Shown piece by piece: positions 1 through 7,786 of a DNA stretch of 64,000 nt. Position 1 is the stretch's first letter; every line of letters begins with the position of its first letter. The notes beneath the pieces were generated by a model. That model was not told where the DNA came from and searched no databases. It was given only the letters and a program-made list of their open reading frames with translations. Made by a program: the position numbers and the translations under genes. This DNA is from an uncultured Aquimarina sp. GTDB lineage: Bacteria > Bacteroidota > Bacteroidia > Flavobacteriales > Flavobacteriaceae. The DNA is taken from positions 62,001-126,000 of the forward strand of contig CANMLW010000012.1 in the NCBI GenBank assembly GCA_947498705.1, in the 5' to 3' direction.

Positions 1-940
1 CACCAGTAACAAAAATAGCGGCAAAAATCCTCCAAACGGGTCCTTCATATGCCTCTACTGTGCCTGTAAAAAATAATAATCCATAAAACAGAAATAGACA
101 ACTTACCAGAACCGTAGACCTTGGCCTTTTATTTCTCTTAATAAGTTTGATATCATTCTTTAGGAATGCTGCACGTTTCCCAAATCTATCCAGCCATTCC
201 AGATTTTCTGTGGTGATGTTTTTGGTCTTAACACTTAATCCTGCATCCAAATATAAATCCCCAACAAAAGATCGAAAAGCCCACAAAATCAAAATCAGAG
301 TTATTGCGATTGGTATTATAATTAAAACAGGTGTATCATACATTCCTTTGAAGAAAGGTGCTGTATATACCGTGATGTCATAATATCCAAAATAGTGTAA
401 TCCTCCTAAAACAAGTACAATACCTGCAATGATAAAAATAAGGTTGTCCTTTTTATTTAAAAGAATGTTTAAAAAGTTATTGCCATATACAAGAGCAATC
501 AAACCAATATGCCATACTATTACATTAGCCGGCAAATAGCCATTACTAATCAACACTATAGAAAAAGGAATAAAAAAGAAAGCATGTATAATATTAAAAA
601 ATGAAAATAATGTTTTGCCAAAAGCAAAAAAGACGATTTTACTTTTATTAAAAGGGAGTGTAAGCAGTGGCTTAATATTGATAACTGGCATTTTTTGTAA
701 TGCATATCTAAATACCAAATCTGCCACCCACCAATAGATCAAAAGTTTATTAATCATCACAAAAGGATCCAGGCACAATTTATCTTTGATAAAAAAGAAT
801 GAACCTACTCCTGCAAAAGCAGTCATTGTAACAAACCATACTACCCAAAAACCCATAAACAGCTTCATAAACAAGCTTGAGGTTAAAGCGGCCGATCGCC
901 AAAATGATTTCCATTGTAATGTTAGAAAGTGCTTAAACAT
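1..940 (-). CDS. DUF5687 family membrane protein, 3' end cut by window edge
   Basis: The start codon is at 938-940 and the frame stays open to the left edge, so about 313 N-terminal residues are visible and the C-terminus is missing. The protein opens with MFKHFLTLQWKSFWRSAA and then alternates hydrophobic spans with short basic loops, including a conserved-looking NLEWLDRFGKRAAFLKND stretch near residues 250-275. This matches DUF5687, a multi-pass inner-membrane family of Bacteroidota. Family members usually sit beside an ABC ATPase gene and are thought to be its permease partner; that partner would lie outside the window, so transport is inference. A TAAGTTTG element on the minus strand at 1046-1053 could be its promoter. 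Confidence 0.8.
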   Translation of the reverse strand, partial: MFKHFLTLQWKSFWRSAALTSSLFMKLFMGFWVVWFVTMTAFAGVGSFFFIKDKLCLDPFVMINKLLIYWWVADLVFRYALQKMPVINIKPLLTLPFNKSKIVFFAFGKTLFSFFNIIHAFFFIPFSIVLISNGYLPANVIVWHIGLIALVYGNNFLNILLNKKDNLIFIIAGIVLVLGGLHYFGYYDITVYTAPFFKGMYDTPVLIIIPIAITLILILWAFRSFVGDLYLDAGLSVKTKNITTENLEWLDRFGKRAAFLKNDIKLIKRNKRPRSTVLVSCLFLFYGLLFFTGTVEAYEGPVWRIFAAIFVTG

Positions 941-1039
941 CATATCAAAAAGAATGTTAGTACTTTATTTAGTACCTAAAACATCTTTTTTGTTACAAAT
1001 TATTCCCTTTTGCATCACCAGATTTTCATGGTTAAACAA

Positions 1040-1079
1040 AACCCCCAAACTTAATCGCTTGAGGGATTGGTTTTTTTAA
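1040..1079 (-). terminator. Possible terminator of the coiled-coil protein gene
   Basis: Reading the minus strand downstream of the stop at 1110, an imperfect hairpin forms from an AAAACC..CCC..CAA arm and a TTTG..GGG..GGTTTT arm, followed by GTTT. The stem is imperfect and overlaps a possible promoter (1046-1053) for the DUF5687 gene, so the call is weak. Confidence 0.3.
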
Positions 1080-1109
1080 TAACCTGGATTGCATTATAGG
1101 ATACACTTA

Positions 1110-2156
1110 CTAGATATCCTCTTCTGGGATATGTGTATCCAAAAATTGCATAGAAATCACATTCCAGGCAAGGACAATAGAACCTCTAAGATCGTTTAAT
1201 TTTTTTTGAGTTTTGTTATAATTTTTACTCGCTTTATTAATCTCCTTCACTGCCTTATTATACTGATCGACCATTTTCTGGGTCAGTTTATTTTTTGGGG
1301 TCTCTTTCATTTGTTTTTCTGATACCGCAAACTTTTCTTTGGCCTCATAATAGTTTACCAATACAGGGATATGTTCTTCTGCTTCCTTCTGATAAGAATC
1401 GAAAATACCTTGAACCGTTTTGATCAATTGATCATCGTTTTCATAACTCTTACGGTTGGATAGTTTCTTTTTACCACTAGCAATTGCGTTCTTTAATTTT
1501 TTATTGTTTTGTTGGATCAAACTGGCATCCTCATGTTTTAGGGATGCTATTAAGTTTATCTCTGCAATGTAGCTTTCAAAAAAATCAAGGTGTAGTTGAT
1601 CTCTATACCCGATCACTGCTACAGATTTTTTAATTTTTTGGGCTAGCTCTGTATGATAGTCTATAAGTGTAATCCCATGTTGATTGGCAAAAGTCTCATG
1701 TGCACTATTAAAATCATCAAAATAACTATCCATTTTTTGATTGGCCAGGTCTTGTAGTTCCAGGTAATTTTCTAATGCATTATAAGAAGTGAGCGTCACT
1801 TCTTTTAGATCGATCATTTCTTTATATTCTTTTTTAAATACCATTAGCGTACTCTCAAAATAATCTGTAGTAGCATCCCGGTAGTTGGTATCCCCTCCAA
1901 AATCAGGCATCGATTTGATTTTATCCAAACTTTTTTCTACCCCTCTGATCAGCTCTTTTTGGGCTTTGGTAATTTTGTCTATATCAAAACTATGAGCCGC
2001 CGTATGCATATAGTTCCAACTTTTTTGCATAAGGTATTGCTGTTGATCTGTAATTGCCTGCATATACCCTATGGCGGTGGTCATATCCTGTGCATAGGTG
2101 TTTATAGTGGTAACAAGGCACAAAAGTGCCCCAAAAATATAGGTTGTGATTTTCAT
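1110..2156 (-). CDS. Secreted coiled-coil protein of unknown function
   Basis: I do not recognise this 348-residue protein with certainty. It begins with a clear signal peptide (about residues 1-22, ending NTYAQ before DMTTAIGY), so it should be exported to the periplasm or beyond. No cysteine follows in lipobox position, so it is not an obvious lipoprotein. The rest is almost entirely charged, helix-forming sequence rich in Lys, Glu and Gln, with likely coiled coils around residues 45-110 and 205-330, and no catalytic motif. It ends 159 bp downstream of the small immunity-like gene on the same strand; the nested inverted repeat between them suggests a separate transcription unit. Confidence 0.7.
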   Translation of the reverse strand: MKITTYIFGALLCLVTTINTYAQDMTTAIGYMQAITDQQQYLMQKSWNYMHTAAHSFDIDKITKAQKELIRGVEKSLDKIKSMPDFGGDTNYRDATTDYFESTLMVFKKEYKEMIDLKEVTLTSYNALENYLELQDLANQKMDSYFDDFNSAHETFANQHGITLIDYHTELAQKIKKSVAVIGYRDQLHLDFFESYIAEINLIASLKHEDASLIQQNNKKLKNAIASGKKKLSNRKSYENDDQLIKTVQGIFDSYQKEAEEHIPVLVNYYEAKEKFAVSEKQMKETPKNKLTQKMVDQYNKAVKEINKASKNYNKTQKKLNDLRGSIVLAWNVISMQFLDTHIPEEDI

Positions 2157-2241
2157 TTTTTTATTGTGTATTGTTATAAACCAACCCCATGATAATGAGG
2201 TTGGATTTGTGTTATTGTAGTTTATTAAAATTAACTGTACT

Positions 2242-2288
2242 AACCCCTGAATCTTTCCGCGAAGTCAGGAGACTTTGCGGAGCGGGTT
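2242..2288. repeat. Nested inverted repeat in a gene-free gap
   Basis: The core stem pairs CCGCGAAGTC (2257-2266) with GACTTTGCGG (2271-2280) across an AGGA loop with one G-T mismatch. An outer AACCC (2242-2246) can pair with GGGTT (2284-2288). It is much more GC-rich than its surroundings. Neither strand has a T-run right after the stem, so it is not a standard intrinsic terminator. It lies between the immunity-like gene and the coiled-coil gene and could be an RNA stability element or a dispersed palindromic repeat. Confidence 0.6.
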
Positions 2289-2315
2289 CATATACAATTC
2301 AATACTTATAGGTTT

Positions 2316-2615
2316 TTAATATTCGATAATCATTGAATCATCAGAACCAAGAGAATTAACTAGCATGAAGTTTAGCCATTTATAAGCCTCTTCGTCACTA
2401 TTTTCATCTAAAACTTGATTCGCAGATTTATGAACTAAATCTAAAGGGCTTTCTAGTTTTTTATCCAGAATACTCCTAACTATTTGTTCCCAGTATTCTG
2501 AGTAAGATGATTTACTATTTAATGAGTTTCGTAACTCTTTAACTCCTTGAGAATAATACTTGTCTCTAAAAAACTCAGACAAAATACTTTTTAGTTTTGT
2601 TTCTATTTCATTCAT
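2316..2615 (-). CDS. Small acidic protein, putative immunity protein
   Basis: This 99-residue protein has no signal peptide or membrane span, so it should be cytoplasmic. It is helical and acidic, with a C-terminal half containing NSDEEAYKWLNFML and ending DDSMIIEY. I do not recognise the family. Position gives the best clue: its start lies 8 bp after the stop of an RNase A-like toxin gene on the same strand, the usual place for a cognate immunity gene in polymorphic and contact-dependent toxin loci. An acidic cytoplasmic inhibitor of a basic RNase is a common pairing. Immunity function is therefore inference from context; a plain hypothetical protein is the alternative. Confidence 0.65.
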   Translation of the reverse strand: MNEIETKLKSILSEFFRDKYYSQGVKELRNSLNSKSSYSEYWEQIVRSILDKKLESPLDLVHKSANQVLDENSDEEAYKWLNFMLVNSLGSDDSMIIEY

Positions 2616-2623
2616 AATTAATT

Positions 2624-3205
2624 CTAATTAAAAAAAGGATATGCACTATCTAAAATATATCCATCAGTATTTGTTGCATCACGCTTTAAGGCAATTATAA
2701 TTTTATTACTTTCAACAGGAGAAGAAATAGGATTATTTCTTGTACCAGTGTTCGTAAAACCGGAACCTACTTTACTACCATAGTCATATTCTAATGTTAA
2801 ATAATCATCACTAGATTTAAAATGGGACTCAATAGTAGATTTATGTTGCTGAAAAGCTTTATTAACTGCATCTTGATGAATTACATCAGAATCAAATTTT
2901 AATGCCGATCTTGATTGAGAAAAATCAGGATGGTTACCTAAAACCCTTTGTTCCATATCAGCATCCGTCAAATGAGAACCGTGTCTTGCTTTAGAATGGC
3001 CTCCTAATGCCTCTTCAATATCTAAATCAATTTTATTTTTTCTTCCATTTGCGATATAATCTGTAACAAAATCGGGGTTTTCTTTAAATTTTGTTTTAAA
3101 CTTTGAATTAGTGTTAATTTCATTAACTATCTTATTTAAAGGGCATTGCCCAAAACTTACCTGTGCAATTAAAAACAGGCTTATATATATGATTATATTT
3201 TTCAT
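2624..3205 (-). CDS. Secreted RNase A-like (CdiA-CT type) toxin
   Basis: This 193-residue protein starts with a Sec signal peptide (about 1-19, ending AQVSFG before QCPLN). Residues 68-190 carry the pattern of the bacterial CdiA-CT RNase A domain: GGH at 68-70 and RH at 74-75, then Arg87, a strand region LTLEYDYGSKVGSGF at 136-150, and SAYP at 187-190. In the Yersinia kristensenii CdiA-CT enzyme the active site uses a His, an Arg, a Thr and a Tyr; here His75, Arg87, Ser187 and Tyr189 align by eye, so the Thr appears to be Ser. It probably cleaves RNA in target cells. Such domains are normally the C-terminus of a huge toxin; here the domain is a small separate gene between a carrier-like lipoprotein gene and an immunity-like gene. 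Confidence 0.8.
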   Translation of the reverse strand: MKNIIIYISLFLIAQVSFGQCPLNKIVNEINTNSKFKTKFKENPDFVTDYIANGRKNKIDLDIEEALGGHSKARHGSHLTDADMEQRVLGNHPDFSQSRSALKFDSDVIHQDAVNKAFQQHKSTIESHFKSSDDYLTLEYDYGSKVGSGFTNTGTRNNPISSPVESNKIIIALKRDATNTDGYILDSAYPFFN

Positions 3206-3232
3206 TATTTTTTGTTTTAAGAAGATTAAAGA

Positions 3233-4996
3233 TTAATTACAGTCTACTTTTTGCAGAGCTTTAACAACATTGGGATCATTACGAAGAGCTGCATCCAATC
3301 CTAGATCATCGAGTTTAGAACTGGTCTTTACATAGGCTTTCACGGCTTCTTCCCCACTAGCAATAACTTGATTGTCTGGTCCTGGTCCTGGTGTAGTTCT
3401 TTTCTTTTTTAAGGTTAAGACTCCACTTTCATATGCTGTTGAAAAACCATCTTTCTTAAGAACTTTGCCCAAAGATACTAAACCATCCCCAACTGCACGT
3501 ACTACTTTAAAACCTTTGTACGCTGCTTTGGTAAATTTGGCAGCTACCTTAATTAAGGTCCCTCCTGCTAAGTCTACTGCAAGCCCTGCCAAAGCAATAG
3601 TAACCATGACATAGTCGTTGTCGGCAATTCCCTTAACCACATCAATAATATCTGCACCGGGTATCACAGATAACCCTGCTTCCAGCAATATCGGTGCCAT
3701 AACTTGCCCTAAAGCTGCCCACTCCTCTGCATTTTTAGGCCATAGGTCTCCTACCAAAGATTTTACTTGTGGTAATAAGGCTGCAGAAGCTACAGAGTTA
3801 CTTACAATGCGAATGTTTTCTTTATTGTAAATATTAGATTCTGCAACAGCATACATAGTATTGTACTGTTTCGCTATAAACTGTAAATCCTCTACACTAA
3901 GAGCATCGGGGTTTATGCTTTTATCATCAAGTGCTAAATCAATAGATGACGTTGCTCCCGTAATTTCATTAAATACTCCTCTATGTTGTTCATTTGCTCT
4001 TTTTAACCTATTAGTTACAATGGATAAGAAAAGTTTTAACTCCCTTTTGTTAGTTAGTGCAGTATGGTCTTTAGCCCCAGACAACACCTCTATTACTGTT
4101 TTGGCAACTCTTATAGCATCTGGATGTGGATTAGTTTCATGAGGAAGTTTGTTGTCATCTAAAAAAAAACGTACGTGTCCTACTTCGGCGTTATTTTCAA
4201 AATTTGTCATCCATTCAGCTTCTTTGCTTCTTGGGTGAAAACCTAACATATTTATTAATTCTGCAGGATTGACATTAATAGGTGTTGTTACAACACTAGT
4301 ACCACCACCGCCTTGCTGATTTGTTGTAGAGGAACTTCCATTACTACCGCCACCTGTGCTACCACCTTCATTACCCTTTGGTCCGGGATGCTGGTAACCT
4401 CCAATCGTTATACAATTTTTATAAGTATATCCATCGCATGCGCTTTCCATTGGTCTAGTACAGTCACCCGGAACATCTATCGTTACACAAACAACAAGTG
4501 CTTTGTTTTGTATCTTGTTTAAATCTACGGGTATCGCATACCTCTCACCAGAAAAAGGAACGTCGGTACCTTGCCACCAGGACTCTATATAAAAATCATC
4601 TGGTAGATACTTAACTAATACTGCTTCTGGCTCCTGTCCTTTTTTGGTGGTAATGACCAAATTCTCGAAAGCATGATCTGGTAAAGGAGTTTTTCTGTAA
4701 ATACGCATCGTATAGTCATCACCAATATCTGTGGTGATTTTCCTTACTTTACTAGGATCAATATAAAAGTCATATAATGAGTTGTATCCGTTAGTTTTGG
4801 TTTTGATACCGCTAATTTTATTGGTTACGGCTTTTTCATAAAGCCCTGCTAATTCAGGAAAATCGCTAAATGTTTTAAAGGGGTTTTCTTCGTATACCTG
4901 CTCATCTTGAAAATCATCCTTTTCACAATCACTAAAAAAGGGAATGGCTAACATAAGGAATAGCACACGAAATAATCGTTTACAATTACTTTTCAT
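3233..4996 (-). CDS. Surface lipoprotein, polymorphic-toxin-like carrier without toxin tip
   Basis: This 587-residue protein begins with a hydrophobic leader followed by Cys24. The residues after it (CEKDDFQDE) resemble the acidic lipoprotein export signal that sends Bacteroidota lipoproteins to the outer surface. Residues about 30-200 form an unrecognised globular region, about 204-240 is a Gly/Ser/Asn-rich linker, and the rest is mostly helical. Residues about 425-500 (IPGADIIDVVKGIADNDY followed by small-residue hydrophobic helices) resemble pre-toxin regions of polymorphic toxins, and the end (LRNDPNVVKALQKVDCN) looks like the linker that normally leads into a toxin domain, but the protein stops there. 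The RNase A-like toxin gene starts 27 bp downstream in the same frame. A carrier or delivery role is inference. Confidence 0.7.
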   Translation of the reverse strand: MKSNCKRLFRVLFLMLAIPFFSDCEKDDFQDEQVYEENPFKTFSDFPELAGLYEKAVTNKISGIKTKTNGYNSLYDFYIDPSKVRKITTDIGDDYTMRIYRKTPLPDHAFENLVITTKKGQEPEAVLVKYLPDDFYIESWWQGTDVPFSGERYAIPVDLNKIQNKALVVCVTIDVPGDCTRPMESACDGYTYKNCITIGGYQHPGPKGNEGGSTGGGSNGSSSTTNQQGGGGTSVVTTPINVNPAELINMLGFHPRSKEAEWMTNFENNAEVGHVRFFLDDNKLPHETNPHPDAIRVAKTVIEVLSGAKDHTALTNKRELKLFLSIVTNRLKRANEQHRGVFNEITGATSSIDLALDDKSINPDALSVEDLQFIAKQYNTMYAVAESNIYNKENIRIVSNSVASAALLPQVKSLVGDLWPKNAEEWAALGQVMAPILLEAGLSVIPGADIIDVVKGIADNDYVMVTIALAGLAVDLAGGTLIKVAAKFTKAAYKGFKVVRAVGDGLVSLGKVLKKDGFSTAYESGVLTLKKKRTTPGPGPDNQVIASGEEAVKAYVKTSSKLDDLGLDAALRNDPNVVKALQKVDCN

Positions 4997-5188
4997 TTTC
5001 TTTCTTTTTGAGTTTAAAATTTTTGTTGTTTATGTATTGAGTTGTTTTAATTTTTCTAATCACAACTATAAGTTGCACTTACCCATAAAATGTCCTGACG
5101 TCATTGCAATTTTTTGTTCAAAAACACTAAATCATCGGTAAACGGCTAAAAATGTGATACTTTTAATGATATTCTTTGTTTTCTGAGG

Positions 5189-5196
5189 CAAAAGTA
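5189..5196 (-). promoter_or_regulatory. Promoter -7 element for the carrier/toxin/immunity operon
   Basis: The minus strand reads TACTTTTG here, an exact match to the Bacteroidota -7 consensus TAnnTTTG, about 190 bp upstream of the carrier start. No good TTTG -33 box is seen at the standard spacing; the hairpin at 5199-5228 occupies that place. Confidence 0.4.
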
Positions 5197-5198
5197 TA

Positions 5199-5233
5199 AC
5201 AGAGGAGTTTCAATTTTTGAAACTCTGTTTTTT
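5199..5233 (+). terminator. Hairpin followed by a T-run (terminator or operator)
   Basis: ACAGAG and TTTCAA (split by a GAG bulge at 5205-5207) pair with TTGAAACTCTGT at 5217-5228, followed on the plus strand by TTTTT. Structurally it is a plus-strand intrinsic terminator, yet no plus-strand gene precedes it. It could end an unannotated small RNA, or act as a DNA operator because it directly abuts the minus-strand -7 element. Confidence 0.45.
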
Positions 5234-5545
5234 ATTTGATAATCTTTGACTAAAAAATTCTAAAAAACAATCACAGCTATAAAATTGGATTTACAGGTAT
5301 TTAGGATTCGGTTAAATAAATAAACAGTATCATAGATCAAATTATGACCCGTGTCTGAAGATAACGCTAAGAAACCAAAACATTATTTCACTAAAAGATC
5401 ATTACTTATTTATGGATGGGTCGATGTTCTATAATCATGCTCATATTTTTCAACTGCTGCAAATACTACCACTTCAATTCATTATTCCACAATTTTTCAA
5501 AACAAAGTTTCAACAATAAAATAGTACTGCTTTACATTCATTTCT

Positions 5546-5553
5546 TACTTTTG
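5546..5553 (+). promoter_or_regulatory. Promoter -7 element for the PaaE-like reductase gene
   Basis: TACTTTTG fits TAnnTTTG and lies about 98 bp upstream of the start at 5652. No clear -33 box is visible. Confidence 0.4.
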
Positions 5554-5651
5554 CAAAAATTTTAAATGAGTTTTGACCAAATATCAAAATTCGCATAACA
5601 TCTAATGTCCTATTTTAGAAATAGTACAGATCAGAATTTATTATAATTGTA

Positions 5652-6704
5652 ATGTCAGATTTTAATACCCTAGCTATAAAAAATATAATTCGTGAAACTC
5701 CTAAAGCGGTTTCTATAGAATTCAACGTTCCTTCAGAATTAAAAAACGTGTATTCATTTATTCCGGGACAGTATATAACTATAAAAACAACTGTTTCTGG
5801 AAAAGAGATTCGAAGAGCATATTCTATTTGTAGTACTCCTAAAAGCGACATTCTTAAAGTAGCTGTAAAAGAAGTCGAAAATGGTACTTTTTCTGTTATG
5901 GCAAACACTTCTTTAAAAATAGGTGATACACTTGCTGTACATACGCCAGAAGGTAATTTTATACTGCCTCCAAATGTCGATGCAAATAACACTTATGCTG
6001 CATTTGTTGCGGGTAGTGGTATTACACCTGTATTAAGCATGGTTAGAACTGTTTTAGAAGAAGAGCCAAATAGCCGTTTTGTATTGGTTTATGGTAACAA
6101 AACTCCACAGGAAACTATTTTTCATGAAGAATTAGTAGCATTACAAGCAAATCATAAAGATCGTTTGTTTATTGAGTTTGTTTATAGCAGAAGCCAGGAA
6201 GACAATGCATTGTTTGGTAGAATTGAAAAATCGACAGTCAACTATGTTCTAAAGAACAAGTTTAAAGACACTAACTTTAAAGCATTTTATCTGTGTGGTC
6301 CAGAAGAAATGATCACTACAGTTACAGATAATTTGGTAGAAAATGGCATCCAAAAAGATACCATTCATTTTGAGTTATTTACCAGTAGTGCAGCCGAGGC
6401 AGACATTGATGAAGCTCTGGACGGAAAATCAAACATCACAGTTCTTGTTGATGATGAAGAGTTTACATTTGTAATGGATCAGAAAAAAACAATACTGGAT
6501 GCTGCCCTAGAAGAGGATATCGATGCTCCATATTCATGCCAGGGAGGGGTTTGTAGTTCATGTATATGCAAAGTAACAGAAGGAAGTGCTGTAATGGAAA
6601 AAAACAGCATCCTAACCGATGGTGAAATTGCAGAAGGATTAGTATTGGCTTGTCAGGCACATCCCACTTCTGGTGTTATTAAAATCGATTTTGATGACGT
6701 GTAA
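5652..6704 (+). CDS. PaaE-type FAD/2Fe-2S oxidoreductase
   Basis: This 350-residue cytoplasmic enzyme has the ferredoxin-NADP-reductase layout followed by a C-terminal plant-type 2Fe-2S ferredoxin domain. The FAD-binding RAYS motif is at 55-58, the nucleotide-binding AGSGITPVLSM at 120-130 and YLCGPEEM at 213-220. The cluster ligands are Cys296, Cys301, Cys304 and Cys334. The order matches PaaE/PaaK, which passes electrons from NADPH to the phenylacetyl-CoA epoxidase, and related hydroxylase reductases. No paa genes or other oxygenase subunits are nearby, so the electron acceptor cannot be named. It faces the GT9 gene convergently with a 26-bp gap. Confidence 0.88.
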   Translation: MSDFNTLAIKNIIRETPKAVSIEFNVPSELKNVYSFIPGQYITIKTTVSGKEIRRAYSICSTPKSDILKVAVKEVENGTFSVMANTSLKIGDTLAVHTPEGNFILPPNVDANNTYAAFVAGSGITPVLSMVRTVLEEEPNSRFVLVYGNKTPQETIFHEELVALQANHKDRLFIEFVYSRSQEDNALFGRIEKSTVNYVLKNKFKDTNFKAFYLCGPEEMITTVTDNLVENGIQKDTIHFELFTSSAAEADIDEALDGKSNITVLVDDEEFTFVMDQKKTILDAALEEDIDAPYSCQGGVCSSCICKVTEGSAVMEKNSILTDGEIAEGLVLACQAHPTSGVIKIDFDDV

Positions 6705-6730
6705 TACAGATAAGTAAAAACACAACTATC

Positions 6731-7786
6731 TTATTCATCTTTTAATGCATCTATCACCATATCTGGAGAAATGCTATGCATTACTTTTTCATATCCAAGC
6801 GGAACCTTGTTTCCGTAGATCGATGTCGGAATCTGATCATATTTAGCCAAATTTGGTAGAATGGCGCGTTCTATAGGTTGTCCAAATGGCATAAAACCGG
6901 CAAAAGGGTGTGTAACCCCCCAAATCGTTATTGTAGTTACACCATACATTGCTGCTATATGGGCATTACCACTATCCATCGATAACATTTTATCGAGATT
7001 TCCTATTAATCTAAGCTCTTCCTCAAAAGATAACTTACCAACAACATTGGTAACATTATCGTATTTGCCAGCTATATTATTAAGAATATCTTTTTCTTTT
7101 TTACCACCCCCAAACAAGAAAATTTCATAAGCATTACTGCTACTAAGGTTTTCGATTACCGAAACCATAAGCTCTAACGGATATGTTTTGCTCTCATATT
7201 GGGCAAAAGGTGCTATTCCCAACCATTTTTTGGTAGAGTTTTGTGTAATTGAAATAATATCGGGAGTTAACGATTTTTTTTTAGGAAAAACATGGGTAGC
7301 AAGGTCAATAGGAAACCCAAGTTTTGAAAAGACATTAGCATATCTTTGATGCGTAGTTGTTAACTGTTTAAACTCTTTATTCTTTGCTCTGGTTAGTGCT
7401 TTTTTCTCTGCTCTTCCTTTATCGATTTGAATTACCGGAATCCCTTTCAAAAAAAAGAATGTTTTAAGGACATTAGACCTTAAAACATTATGTAAATCTG
7501 CTACAGCAGTAATCTTTAATGCAACAAGTTCTTTGGCCAACTTGTTAAGGCCAAAAACACCTTTATGTACCCCGTTTACATCTGCATGATGTACATTCAG
7601 ATTCGCAATATCAGAAAATAAGGGTTCGAAAAATTTACGGGTAAGCACCGTTAATTTTACATCGGGATATCTCGCTCTAAAAACTCGCAAAACAGGAACT
7701 GTCATTGCGACATCTCCCATTGCAGAAAGTCTAATAACAAGAATATGTGCTTTTTCTATCTTAGAGAAATCATTACTTTTCACCAC
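6731..7786 (-). CDS. Glycosyltransferase family 9 (heptosyltransferase-like)
   Basis: This 351-residue protein has the GT9 N-terminal motif RLSAMGDVAMTVPVL (19-33) and the C-terminal donor-binding signature with MDSGNAHIAAMYGV then WGVTHP, about residues 268-293. GT9 enzymes such as WaaC and WaaF add heptose to lipopolysaccharide core on the cytoplasmic face of the inner membrane. The exact donor and acceptor here are unknown. Its start overlaps the end of the DUF4254 gene by 14 bp, so the two are translated from one message; the pairing suggests that DUF4254 also serves cell-envelope glycan synthesis. Confidence 0.87.
   Translation of the reverse strand: MVKSNDFSKIEKAHILVIRLSAMGDVAMTVPVLRVFRARYPDVKLTVLTRKFFEPLFSDIANLNVHHADVNGVHKGVFGLNKLAKELVALKITAVADLHNVLRSNVLKTFFFLKGIPVIQIDKGRAEKKALTRAKNKEFKQLTTTHQRYANVFSKLGFPIDLATHVFPKKKSLTPDIISITQNSTKKWLGIAPFAQYESKTYPLELMVSVIENLSSSNAYEIFLFGGGKKEKDILNNIAGKYDNVTNVVGKLSFEEELRLIGNLDKMLSMDSGNAHIAAMYGVTTITIWGVTHPFAGFMPFGQPIERAILPNLAKYDQIPTSIYGNKVPLGYEKVMHSISPDMVIDALKDE

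Larger units (their letters stand above)
4997..5651. other. 655-bp divergent intergenic region
   Basis: No convincing protein-coding frame was found between the carrier lipoprotein gene (minus) and the PaaE-like reductase gene (plus). The region holds promoter candidates for both genes (5189-5196 minus, 5546-5553 plus) and one strong hairpin (5199-5233). The rest is AT-rich with nothing recognisable. Confidence 0.6.

Noticed and set aside
786..1079. 97-codon plus-strand open frame near the left edge
   Set aside because: Most of it is antisense to the DUF5687 gene, and the remaining part covers intergenic DNA; no family match.
2240..2290. Possible tRNA because of GGTTC near 2285-2290 and a GC-rich stem
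   Set aside because: No cloverleaf can be drawn: the acceptor and anticodon stems and the TTCRA loop sequence are missing.
3190..3260. Sequencing error splitting a single carrier-toxin gene
   Set aside because: The downstream frame begins with a full Sec signal peptide, which would be out of place inside a fused protein, so two genes are more likely. It remains listed as a finding because the frames match.
5615..5992. 125-codon open frame on the minus strand at the start of the reductase gene
   Set aside because: Antisense to the FAD-binding region of a clearly real gene; no domain or upstream signal.
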